DNA from: Hericium rajendrae
Taxonomy: Eukaryota > Basidiomycota > Agaricomycetes > Russulales > Hericiaceae
Reading direction: 5' to 3'
Length of the DNA stretch: 64,000 nt
Assembly: GCA_033439255.1 (NCBI GenBank)
Contig: CM065882.1
Span: forward strand, 1,054,001-1,118,000
This document shows positions 45,202 to 55,590 of the stretch, one piece after another. Below the pieces are notes generated by a model. It was not told the origin of the DNA, ran no database searches, and was given only the letters and a program-made list of their open reading frames with translations. The translations under genes and the position numbers were made by a program. How positions within the stretch are numbered: position 1 is the first letter of the stretch; the number at the start of each line of letters is the position of its first letter.

Positions 45202-45507
45202 TTGGAGACCTTCTGGACCAAGAAACTGAGGATGCAAGACCAAATGAACAGGTGGTGGCTTGATGTCAATGCGGACCTTCCTGAAAGCCTGCAGCCCTAT
45301 GTTGGAGATGGATCACAATCAGTGTGGAAGAAGCCTGATGGCTATCAGAGTCTTCCCTGGATAGAGACTCACTTTGCAGAAAATATAAAGGTGTGGAAGA
45401 CTATTGGTGCTGATAAGATAGTAGAGGAGGTGGAAAAGAGGAAGGGTATAGATGAGGAGGCAGATGAGAATTCAAGTCAGCCATCCAAGAAGACTCGTCA
45501 CAAGTAG

Positions 45508-45990
45508 TGGCATTACTCTACAGTAGAAATGATTGTATGGCACAATAGCAGAGTTTATTGACTTCTTTTTTATTTTTCACTAAGGCAAAGTACAAAAGGG
45601 CAGAGATCCACGATATAGTTAGTTCTCTGAATTTATTGTGCATAGTATTACATTAGATAAATCAATGTCACTGGCTTTACTTTGCTTTTTCTTTCTAATA
45701 TTCTCTATATCATTTTAATAGATGCTATTTAGAGTGCAAGAAGGCCATGGCATACAGATCATCATGCAAGAAAAACTTGAGACTGAGTGTAAATGTAAAA
45801 AGTCAGTTGGCTAGTCATACGAGCTAAGTCCTAACTTGAAGGCCAAGGATATCTCATCTGATGTGCTTAAAAGCAAGAAGCATACAGAAAGAGTCGCTTA
45901 TCATGAACTACCCATCAATAGTCTACAATCATGACTGATACAAATGCACACATCTCTCTACAAGCTTTGGTTATAATCAAGCATGACTGA
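45508..45990 (+). other. 3' flank of JmjC-like gene 1
   Basis: 45508-45640 is similar to 50764-50900 after gene 2 (ATGATTGTATGGCA, TTTATTTTTCACTAAG), so the duplication covered the 3' UTR. The rest is AT-rich without visible features. Confidence 0.55.
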
Positions 45991-46172
45991 AAGCTGTATC
46001 GTGCTCAGTAAGAAAAGAGAAAACAAATGACAGATGGTAGAATCAAACCTGCAACCTTATCTTTATATTTTAGGTGTGAGAAATTATTACCATAAAAGGC
46101 ATTACATTGGCTGGGTGTCATCTTTTTTAAGTTGAAAAGCAGGTTAGAGTAAATGATTCTAAGGAATCGTAA
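45991..46172 (-). mobile_element. Helitron-like terminus fragment fused to JmjC-like gene 2
   Basis: The TTACGATTCC-side end only, read on the minus strand from 46172; matches 21740-21930. It includes a tRNA-like B box (minus, near 46050). It directly abuts coding sequence of gene 2 (AATGAAGCTGAAGAACAC), which lacks everything upstream. Confidence 0.75.
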
Positions 46173-46539
46173 TGAAGCTGAAGAACACCTTTCACAAGAT
46201 ATAGTGCTGAATGCAAAGATAGAGAAATTAGTTCATAGTCTGCCAGATGACTTTAGAACTACTATTGCTGAGGTCATGGCTGGCTTAGATTTCAGTAAGG
46301 TAGATCCAAATGTAATTGTACAAGGTCTTGTGGCAGTTTGAAAAAGCAATCCAGGTAAGTCTTAATTTGCTATGTATTCAATCCAATAATCTAATATAAT
46401 TATCTTTTAGCTAAAAAATCAAAGTCTTCAAGGCAGAAAAAAGTGGTGAAGAAATTAGTTGAGGTAGAGTCAGAGTCAGAGGATTCAGAGGAGGATTCAG
46501 AAGAGGAGGATTCAGAGGAGGAGGAAAAGCAAAGGAAAG

Positions 46540-46700
46540 TTAAGAAGAAGGAGAGAAAAAAGGAGAAGGAGAAGAAGGAAAAGGAAAAGGAGCAGAAGGA
46601 GAAGAAAGAGAAGGAAAAGGAGAAGAAGGAGAAGGAAAAGAAGGAGAAAAAGAAGAAGGAGGAAAAGGAGAAGGAGGAGAAGGAGAAAGAGCTGCAGAAG
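46540..46700 (+). repeat. Lys/Glu-rich coding repeat of JmjC-like gene 2
   Basis: GAGAAGGAAAAG microsatellite, equivalent to 42160-42350 in gene 1, following a Ser/Glu run (SEEDSEEED). Confidence 0.8.
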
Positions 46701-47506
46701 AAACAACAAGATAAAATAGCAGAGCAGCCAGAGGAGCAGACACAGGAAGAGATTCAGATCAGGGTGGATCCTAACAGGTTTATCAGAAACATGCAAGACA
46801 AAGAACAAGGTAGTGTTCCAGACAACAAAATCATTCAGGCTCTTAAAAACAAGATCAATACACTGCATCATGAGCTGGCTAACATACCAGTAAGCTTCTG
46901 ATACTACTATTTTTGTTTGCATATAACAAATCTAATCATATATTAGAAACTGCTTGCATTAGATAAGAAACCTGCTAAGGTATGCATGCTATATTATTCA
47001 GAGCTTTATTACTGACTTGCTTTGTTTAAATTAGCTAAATTCTAAGCTTATCATGCTTCCTGCATACTGTGCAAAAAGAGATGATATGATCAATGTTCCT
47101 TATATACCTCTTATTATGGAGAATGAGGTGAGTGACTACAAGCTTTATTTTGTTTTTACTACTAACACTTAGTATTCAATAGGACGACTTTCAGATTACT
47201 TTAGGCAACAAGCTGAAAACTGCTCTATTCGCCAGCCTACAGCCAGATGGACAGCCACGCATGTGTAACAAGTCTGCCAAACAACAGGAACATCCTAACA
47301 GAGACACTAGCTCAGCAGTCTATGTTACCTCCTGTGACAGTTTTGCAGATCTAGACACCACTATCATTCAAAGCATCTTCTCTCGCAGGCATATCTTGGT
47401 GCATAGTCAGTCTAGTTCCAGAAGATGGAGTTGGAATGAAGAGTCTATGGGAAGATTGGGTGATCTGGATGAAATTGTTGAAATTCAAGGTAAGATTATA
47501 TTTATA

Positions 47507-49172
47507 CTTGGGGGAAGAGGGCCGATGCTCTGCACGGCAATACGATTCCTTTTAAATTGTTCTAACTTCAAGTTTGTAGTGTTATGCTCACAGAATTAAT
47601 AAGATAACAGAGAATTGAATATACTAGTATTGTCATACTGCAAAGATCTCCATTTTCAAAGTATATTGTTTTACACTTATCTCTTATTTTTAAACTTTGC
47701 TACCAGCAAGAGTTGAACTAATGACAAAATAATGGTCACGTGCAACAGCGAGCTCGGTCAGGCTCGCTGTTGCACGTGACTTCTCATTAATTGTGTTTAC
47801 ATTTATGAAGTACATAAGTGTGGCCTTTGAAGGTCTGTCAACTGTTGTATGTTGTCTAGATTGATTTTATTTTTGCCTTCTAGGGGTCTGAATCAGTAAT
47901 TTGGCTATATCTCTGTCAATTCTCTAGCTATAAACATAAACTCAAGTGTTTCTAAAGAGTACTATCAATGGCCATATTAACACGATTTTTACTGATTTTT
48001 TATACTACTCAGTATGTGTCTATTCTCAGATGATCTGATGATTTGCCCTAGACTTGAATGATTTTTTCGATTTTTTCCTGCTTATAAATCGCTTATGTAA
48101 TCCGCAGCACGGGCAAAATGACGTACTCCCGTCCCCCTCATGATGTCATGGGACGGGAGTATGTCATTTTGCCCGTGCTGCGGATTATGTAAGACCTTGA
48201 AAATAGGCAAATAGGAGGTTTTGTGATAATTCGAGTGTACCTCCTTAAGTACTGGAGATATCATCGGTCCCTTGATTGCGTCAGAAAGATCTCCATTATA
48301 CCTTTTCAACAACACTAGGTACACTACAATTGGATGAGTCGATAAAAAGATATGGCCTCAACAAGTTTGCCCCTACCTCTAATACCAACCCTTCAGTAAT
48401 CGCTACCGCGTTTTCTCAATACTTATCCGATCGTCTTGTATAATATGCCGTTGGAAAGGTGCAAATCAGACCTTTCCAACGGTATCTTTAGCGTGTAAAT
48501 AGCACCACTCATTGCTCCACTACAATGCAATCACTATGATCTCCTTCTCAAGGATATCTTTTGAAGTGATTTGCTCATATCTCAGTCATTTCTGGACCTA
48601 TTGTTATGAAAACAAATGTTCTGAGGAGGTAAAATTTGCTCTCATTATATTACCATATATCACACTCACTTACATCAATAAAAAGATACAGACTTTACTA
48701 TGAAGTACATTTATTCACTATCTTGTAACAAGTTTGCACTTTTTCATACTGAGAACTTCTGGTCCTAATATGACTAGCATTGATTTAAATATGCATATAG
48801 TCTAACAATGATTTAGTTAGATTTGAAAGACTGAACATCTCTAAGAAATATCCAAAATTATAAGAATGGCAATTGGCAGAATCAAACTTATAACCTCACT
48901 TTATATGAGAAATTAGTTAGAGTAAATGATTCCAAGAAATCATAATGAGATATAAATGTTCTATATAATGATTGTGAACAGTAACAGTGAGATATGTTGA
49001 TTGTAAAATGAAAGAAAAGAATTCAAGGTTGAACTGGAATTGAACCTGCAAACTCGTCAGATTGTTGACTTGTGATTATATAAGCCAACTGCCAAATGGG
49101 GATGGTCATCGTTTTGGTGTCGTTTTCGATAGGAAAAGCCGGTATAGAGTAAACGATTCTAAGGAATCGTAA
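47507..49172 (-). mobile_element. Helitron-like element C (complete, 1.67 kb) in an intron of JmjC-like gene 2
   Basis: From CTTGGGGGAAGAGGG to GGAATCGTAA. Removing it joins TTTATA to TCATAGGACAG, as in the same intron of gene 1 (CTTATATCATAGGACAG, near 43325), so the empty site is known and there is no duplication. On the element's own strand it lies between A and T, the canonical Helitron target. It contains all family modules: 47-bp hairpin (47737), 90-bp palindrome (48098), ACCGTTGGAAAGG-type hairpin (48449-48485), decayed inner end (48914-48945), tRNA-like block and true end. Confidence 0.9.
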
Positions 49173-50763
49173 TCATAGGACAGAAACTAATAAATGTTTA
49201 TATGGCAGATATGGCTTATAGGTCTGTAGACAATGCACAGGCGCAGTTGAGAAAGGGTACACGCTGTGACATTCTTCTAGCAGGTATGAATCCAGAACTG
49301 CTTTCAGAAGATCTGTGCACCTGGTATGATGGCAAGATCTTGAATGGGTTAGATAATGCTTGTCCAGAACCTTTGGCAGAAATGCCCAACTTTAGGTATG
49401 ATTATAATTTACATCTGTTTTCTAATTATACTAACTAAGGAATACTCAGCTCTCTAGCCAGTCATAAACTTGTCTTGAGGCACTCTGAGGCTATTTTGCA
49501 GACTCATCTGCATGATAGGCCAACGACTGATTTGTCCTGGGCCACTGTAGCAACTAAAGAGTCTATTTCAGACTTCCATGAAGATACAGATGGTCTAGCT
49601 ACAGCTTCAAAGCCTTTGGTTGGTAGCAAGCTCTGGATTCTGCTTACACCCAAAGATCCATGGAAGGATGATATCAGCAACTTGAACACCTATCTGGACA
49701 TCCATGACTTTTCTAATTTAGATCTCAATGAGTACTATGTAGAAGCTATTCTCTTGCAGCCAGACCAGACTCTGTAAGTAAAAATAATTGTTCTTTTGCT
49801 TTTCAATTCTGACTTTTGACATTCATTTAGCTATCAATGGCCTTGCACTCAACACTGGGTGTATGGAGTTGAGGCAACCATGGTTTATGGTCAGCGTTTC
49901 TATGCCCAAGCCTGCTTGGATTGTAGCTTTTTTGGACAGATTCATTCTCAGATGCTGGGAACTATTCACAATAACACATCTCATCCATCTGTTTGTCCTA
50001 TACTAGCTGATTTTATGGCTTGGTGGGCTTATCTTTTAGACCATCCCTCTTCTGGTGGTGAGTCATATTTTACATTTATCTTTAATATTCTGTCTAATTA
50101 TATTGTAGCTCAATACCCAGACATCAACACAGTTTAAGGGATGCACATCTTTTTGGCAGCTGCACATGCTGTCATCTTTGCACCAACCTTATCAGCTGTC
50201 AAGAATCTTATGCCTCGACCTGATGCTACAGCTCAAGCTCACAAAATTATCAATGGACTGGCTTTGACAAAGATGATGAAGCACTACCTCAGTGAAGGTT
50301 GTCAGGAGGAGTGGACCTATCCTCTGAAATTTTTTACTAGCATCAGCAGAGATGTTGCTCAAGCTTGGATCCACTATAGTGAGCAGATTGAGATCAGGCC
50401 AGATCTTCTTCAAGCTATTGGCCCAAGAAGGTCCTCTTCTGATCTGTACACCTCTCTCTGCTCTGATCTGAGCAAGTTCTGGAGCAAAAAGCTGAATATT
50501 CAAGAGGAAATGGATGAGTGGTGGTTGGATAAAGATGCTGACCTTTCTGAAAGCCTACAGCCTTATGTTGGAGATGAATCAAGATCTGTATAGAAGAAGG
50601 CTGATGACTATGAGAGTCCTCACTGGGTGGAAACTCACTTTGAATCATCGTTGGCAGTTTGGGAGACTATAGGTGGGGGCATACTACAGAAGAAGAGCTA
50701 AAAAAGAGAAAGATGGGAGATCAGGATTCAAGTCAGCCATCCAAGAAGACTCATCACAAATAG

Positions 50764-51292
50764 TGATATTACTCTATAGTAGAAATGATTGTATGGCAGG
50801 AAAGCAGAGTTTATTGACTTCTCTTTTATTTTTCACTAAGACAGAGTACAAGAGAGCGGTGATGCACAATATAGTTAGTTTTTCAAATTCATTGGGCAGA
50901 TCATCTACTTCATTCTCACTTTCTTATTATATAATGCTAGGAATGCTACATATCTGGCACAGATAGATGTGGAGAGCTAACTAGTGGTTTATGATCAAAT
51001 GATCAAATGAGAAAGTTTGCTGTTAAAAAGAGAACCCTTTTGACAAGGATGACAAATGTCAGCTGCAGCTGACTAGCAAGGATCAAGCCATTGCAGAAAG
51101 GTCTACACATATCAAACATTAGCTAAACCAAGCTGTCGACTGCAAGAGGAAACCCTTGAGTTGACAATCAGAAGAGAGAGGAGAGTTAGCCCACAAAAGA
51201 CTCACTTAAGTGATACTTAAGTGATACCTTTAAATCAAGTACACTAAGGGCAAAATGTGAGAGCGCTTTACATTTTGCAAGTTTTGCATGGA
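50764..51292. other. 3' flank of JmjC-like gene 2
   Basis: The first 140 bases match the 3' flank of gene 1. Beyond that, a duplicated TTAAGTGATAC (near 51209) and no gene visible. Confidence 0.45.
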
Positions 51293-51365
51293 TTACGATT
51301 CCTTAGAATCGTTTACTCTATATCAGGTTTTCCTATCGAAAATGACACCAAACGACCACTACCCC

Positions 51366-51446
51366 CATTTGGCAGTCAGCTTATCTAATTGCAAGATCAC
51401 TGATCTGATGAGTTTGCAGGTTCAACTCCAGGTCAGGCCGGACTTT
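51366..51446 (+). repeat. tRNA-like block
   Basis: As at 36747; GGTTCAACTCC at 51420-51430. The partial block near 52943-52985 repeats only the B-box part. Confidence 0.4.
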
Positions 51447-52320
51447 TATTTACACTTGATTTAATGTAACTTGATCAATTCTCAACCAATTCATCTGTTC
51501 TCAAATGCATCTGGATCTACTCATTTATTGCTTTCTGGTAGTAGTTTTTGCATCCTGATCTGTATAGAACTCACAGAGTGCAATGAGTTCCTACATTTCC
51601 CCCTGCAATACTTAAACTTAAGCTACCTTAGTCAATTCTCAACCGATTTACTCGTTCTCAAGTGCGTCTAAATCTACTCATTTATAGCTTTCTAGCCATT
51701 CTTCATGCATCTGGATCGGTTACGAACTCGCAGAATGCGAAGCATTTCTTTGTTTCCCCCCCTAAAATGTTTGAATCTTAGCTAACTTGGCCAATTCTCC
51801 ACCGATTTACTCGTTATCAAGTGCGTCTAAATCTACCTATTTATCGCTTTCTAGCCATTCTTCATGCGTCTGGATCGGTTAAGAACTCGCAGAATGCGAA
51901 GCATTTCTTTGTTTCCCCCCTAAAATGTTTGAATCTTAGCTAACTTGGTCAATTCTCCACCGATTTACTCGTTCTCAAGTGCATCTGGATCTATTAAAAA
52001 GCCGGTCTTCAAAACAATTTACTACTTACAAAAAGATAAAGCCAGTAAAAAAATATACAGCAAACAAAGTTAGACAATCATGTGGTCTACCTGTTAACAA
52101 CTGTTAACACTGTGGGGAAGATGTCATGTACCTATTGGTCACATGATTAGGTCATAGCAGTACAGTGAACAACTACTCCAACAAGAGCTCAATGAGTGAA
52201 TAAAGATAAAAACATCCATGCTCTCATTGTTGATATTATCATTTGCTATCTGCTCACATAGCAATGTGCCTACAGGTTATATGATGAACATGCATGTGAT
52301 CACTATGCAATCACCATGTA

Positions 52321-52721
52321 CATCAGGAACCTTCAAAACTTTCTGTTTGACCTGCGAGACATCTGACAGTGTCTGCATGACCTGCAGCAGTTGCATCAGA
52401 CACATCAGATACTCTCAGACAACATCAGCTACTCTCAGCTAGCTGCAGAATATTTGACCTCAAGATTCAAAAAAGTATCAATGCAGAATGCTCACAGACT
52501 GATCAGAACTGATCAGATTTATATAAATTTTAGATATTGAAAACTTTGTTGCATCTAATGATTAAAGTTGGATGACTACTATATCTGTCAATAGTTATTG
52601 ATTTCAAAATATAAAAGCTCTGATCAGAAATTGATCTCTAATTAGAGCCTGCAGCTGGATCAGGTCTTGCAGTTGATCAGACTCTGCAGGGTCCATCAGA
52701 AAGTTTTGAAGGTTCCTGATG
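52321..52721. mobile_element. CATCAG element, 401-bp subfamily
   Basis: TA at 52319-52320 and 52722-52723. Same length as, and almost base-for-base identical to, 28763-29163, although the insertion sites are unrelated. Confidence 0.88.
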
Positions 52722-52870
52722 TATCATACATGCTCATGTCAAGATCATTGCAGAGGATATAGATATTTTGATCATTATTGACTTACTGAGCTCTTGCTGG
52801 AGTAGTTGTTCACTATATTGCTATGATCTCATCATGTGACTGATAGGTACATGATATTTTTCCTACAGTG

Positions 52871-52938
52871 TAAGAGGTAGGTCACATGGTGTGCGCCTTA
52901 ACGGCCGTTAAGGCGCACACCATGTGACCTACCTCTTA
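52871..52938. repeat. 68-bp perfect palindrome
   Basis: Arms start TAAGAGGTAGGTCACATGGT and meet at AACGG|CCGTT with no spacer and no mismatch. The core CCTTAACGGCCGTTAAGG is echoed, degraded, at 37972-37990 and 54126-54145, where it lies beside a tRNA-like B box. A perfect spacerless palindrome of this size is unstable on replication, so it must be young. Confidence 0.92.
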
Positions 52939-55506
52939 ACACTCATTAGAGGTTGCAGGTTCAACTCCAGGTCTGGTCAGACTTTTATTTACACTTGATT
53001 TAATGTAACTTGATCAGTTCTCAACCAATTCACCTGTTCTCAAATGTGTCTAGATCTACTCATTTATTGCTTTCTGATAGTATTTCTTGCATCCTGATCC
53101 ATGCAGAACTCACAGAGTGCAATGAATTCTTACATTTTCCCCCTGCAATATTTGAACTTGAGCTAACTTAGCCAATTCTCCTCCGATTTACTCGTTCTCA
53201 AGTGCGTATAGATCCACTTATTTATAGCTTTTCAGCCATATTTCATGCATCTAGATTGGTCAAGAACTCGCAGAATGTGAAGCATTTCTTTGTTTCCTCT
53301 CCTAAATGTTTGAATTCTAGCTAAACTGATCAGTTCTCTGCCGATTCACTTGTTCTCAAGTTTGTCTAGATCTATCAGAAAACTAGTCTCCAATACAATT
53401 TACTGCTTATGGAAAGACAGAGCCAGTAAAGAGATATATAGCAAACAAAGTTAGATACTGTTTATTACTTAAATGAGCCAAAAATGCAATTTATCAGTGG
53501 CACTGGGTTCTGAGACTCTCAATGATGTGATCCCACAGGATCTTATGCAGCTGAATAAAGTATGAGTGCCTGCTTACATAAGCAAAACATGCATCCAGGA
53601 GCTAGCCTACTGTAAACAATGACTGTCTCATAGCTCTGCAACAAATGAATCAATCAACAAGCCATAATTTAGGTTGGAACATACTATATAGCAGCTTTGC
53701 AAAGCAATTTAGAATGCAAAATCAGATCACAGAAAGTGAAGATATGATCCAGTATATCTGCCACATCATCAATCAGTCATACCCCTATATCTTGGTAACC
53801 AGTGATGCTATTATGACTCACAAGATATCATCTAAAAGCAGCTATAAATCTGCTTTCAATGAGTCCTCATTCATCTTCATTGGTGCAGTATTGATAGAGC
53901 TAAAATGAAATTAGTCTGCCACATCAGCAAGTGAGATACATACAGGACGACCACTACAGCCATCAGGTAGACATCCTCTCCACCCACCCACATCGAGGGG
54001 AGGAGAAGTAGTCTGAAAGTGTTACAGCTACTGGTAGAGGGACCACTGGCTTCAACAACTGTCTGAAGAAAAGGCTAGCAGGGAGATGTTGCACTTCAAA
54101 ACCGAGTTTTGCTTATGTAAGCAATGCCTTAATGGCCGTTCAGGTGTTTGCTCAGGTTCAATTCCACCTCTGGCCATTTTGTTTTTTTTTGTGCTTGGAT
54201 TTATAATAAATGTGTTTAATGCTTGACAGGTAAAACTTATGTGTATTGATATATTACATGTGGAATCAACTTTTACACTCAAAAACATTGAATTAAATGT
54301 TTAAAAAAATCAATTTTGTATGTCCAAAAAATGAGTTTTCTTTGTACTAAACTTTCAACCAATGATGCTATGACTCTAAGGTTCGATACAAGTCAGAGTC
54401 ACCTGTGGATCAATACAGGTATATCTGCAAAATTTACCTGCAAGTTTCTGACCTGCAGATCCAGATCACCTGGTGGCTGAGACCTGTTCAGATTCAGGTT
54501 AAGCTTTTACTAAAGTTCACCAACCTGCGAGTAACCTGCGAGTAACCCGTACTCAAGTATTTATTTGTGAAACAATATATCATTGCTATACTACATGCAG
54601 TACATACATGGATTGTCTAATCTACATTACATGATATCGCTCCCTTGGATTACCACCACCACCCCGCTTGATTACTGTTGCCATGCATGCTAGTCACACA
54701 CATTACTATAGCCCTATTGAGAGCACGCACACTGACTCGGCTGCCTCCATGCTGGCAGGTGTGCTAGCAAACCGTGCACAGATGCAGATGCACTGGTGCA
54801 GCTGCATGGGGCCACGTACACATGATACGCAAGGTGCTGGGGCTGCACAATGGGTGGGTGGGATGCTTGGGTGCACGTGGAGTCGAAAAACCATGCAGGA
54901 TGTTCAGCTGTATGTGATATGTTGGCATGCTGCTCATGATGGATGCAGCCAAGCCATCGAATGGCATAACGACTGGGCAATGTGCTGGACACGCACAGGA
55001 TGAGGGGCACACAGTAGGGACTGACACAAGATGTGATGGCTACACATGGAAAAATGGTTCAAAGCATTGGGCTGCTGCCATGGGCCTGCTCACAATATAC
55101 AGCAAGCATACAGGTGAGTGGGGCCACACGTGACATGCACATGCATGTCTTCCTACAGGTGATGAGACCATGTGAGAGCCCCTATGCCGACATGCATGCT
55201 GTAAGTGCAACAATGTAGCCACAAGCCAGCATGAACACACACTCACAGCATTGCGCTGGAGCTGTCATGCAGCGCTATGTATATAGGCATGCAAGAGCAG
55301 TCGGCGCAGTACACGGTCACACTATGCATTATCAAATCTTGTTACGTGACAGCGAGACTTGACGCTCATCTTATAGGACCCCACATCAGAAACCCTACAA
55401 ACTTTCTGCTGTGTCTGATGTATCTGATTGTATCTGATTACGATTCCTTAGAATCGTTTACTCTATACCGCCTTTTCATAGTGAAAACGACACCAAAACG
55501 ATGACG

Positions 55507-55590
55507 ATGCCCATTAGGCAGTTGGCTTATATAATCACACATCTTCAATCTAACGAGTTTGCAGGTTCAACTCCAGCTCTGGCCAAACTT
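55507..55590 (+). repeat. tRNA-like block
   Basis: As at 12377, with AGGCAGTTGG and GGTTCAACTCC (55565-55575). Confidence 0.42.

Larger units (their letters stand above)
40237..45507 (+). pseudogene. JmjC-like gene 1 (tandem copy), decayed, two insertions
   Basis: Many-exon gene. N-terminal region (40390-41640) unrecognised, with in-frame stops (for example near 40280, 40450 and 41503). A lysine/glutamate-rich low-complexity region follows (42105-42360). The JmjC-like core lies in two exons: SDFHEDTDGLATASKPLVG (His codon 43733, Asp 43739) with KLWILL, then CTPHWVYGVEATLVYGRHFY (His 44009-44011). This is the H-x-D...H iron triad of JmjC/cupin oxygenases in the order known for the family. The C-terminus ends in a basic tail (PSKKTRHK) at 45507. 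Two CATCAG elements (42360, 44621) lie in exons. A TAA at 42572-42574 stands where copy 2 has CAG. Substrate unknown; histone demethylation is only one family activity. Confidence 0.65.
46173..50763 (+). pseudogene. JmjC-like gene 2 (tandem copy), 5'-truncated, one insertion
   Basis: Exon order follows gene 1 from EINVVLNAET onward, so roughly the first third of the gene is gone, cut off by the element ending at 46172. A Lys/Glu-rich region (46540-46700) and a conserved QEEIQIRVDPNRFIRNM follow. The JmjC-like core has SDFHEDTDGLATASKPLVG (His 49577, Asp 49583) and CTQHWVYGVEATMVYG (His 49853), so the triad is kept. Nonsense codons TGA 46339, TAA 50135 and TAG 50591 replace TGG, CAA and TGG of gene 1. 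A 1.67-kb element occupies one intron. C-terminus SQPSKKTHHK with stop at 50761-50763. Confidence 0.65.
51293..54376 (+). mobile_element. Helitron-like element H, interrupted at 54377
   Basis: Begins TTACGATTCCTTAGAATCGT after A. It matches 36671-38220 but carries extra tandem AT-rich units (51640-51970), a 401-bp CATCAG element (52321) and a 68-bp perfect palindrome (52871). Its right end is not in the window, because a TAAGGTTCGAC element that runs past 64000 was inserted at 54377. Confidence 0.72.

Noticed and set aside
46512-46922. Minus-strand leucine-rich frame that looks like membrane segments
   Set aside because: It is the antisense of the GAGAAGGAAAAG repeat of JmjC-like gene 2; the same applies at 42066-42377.
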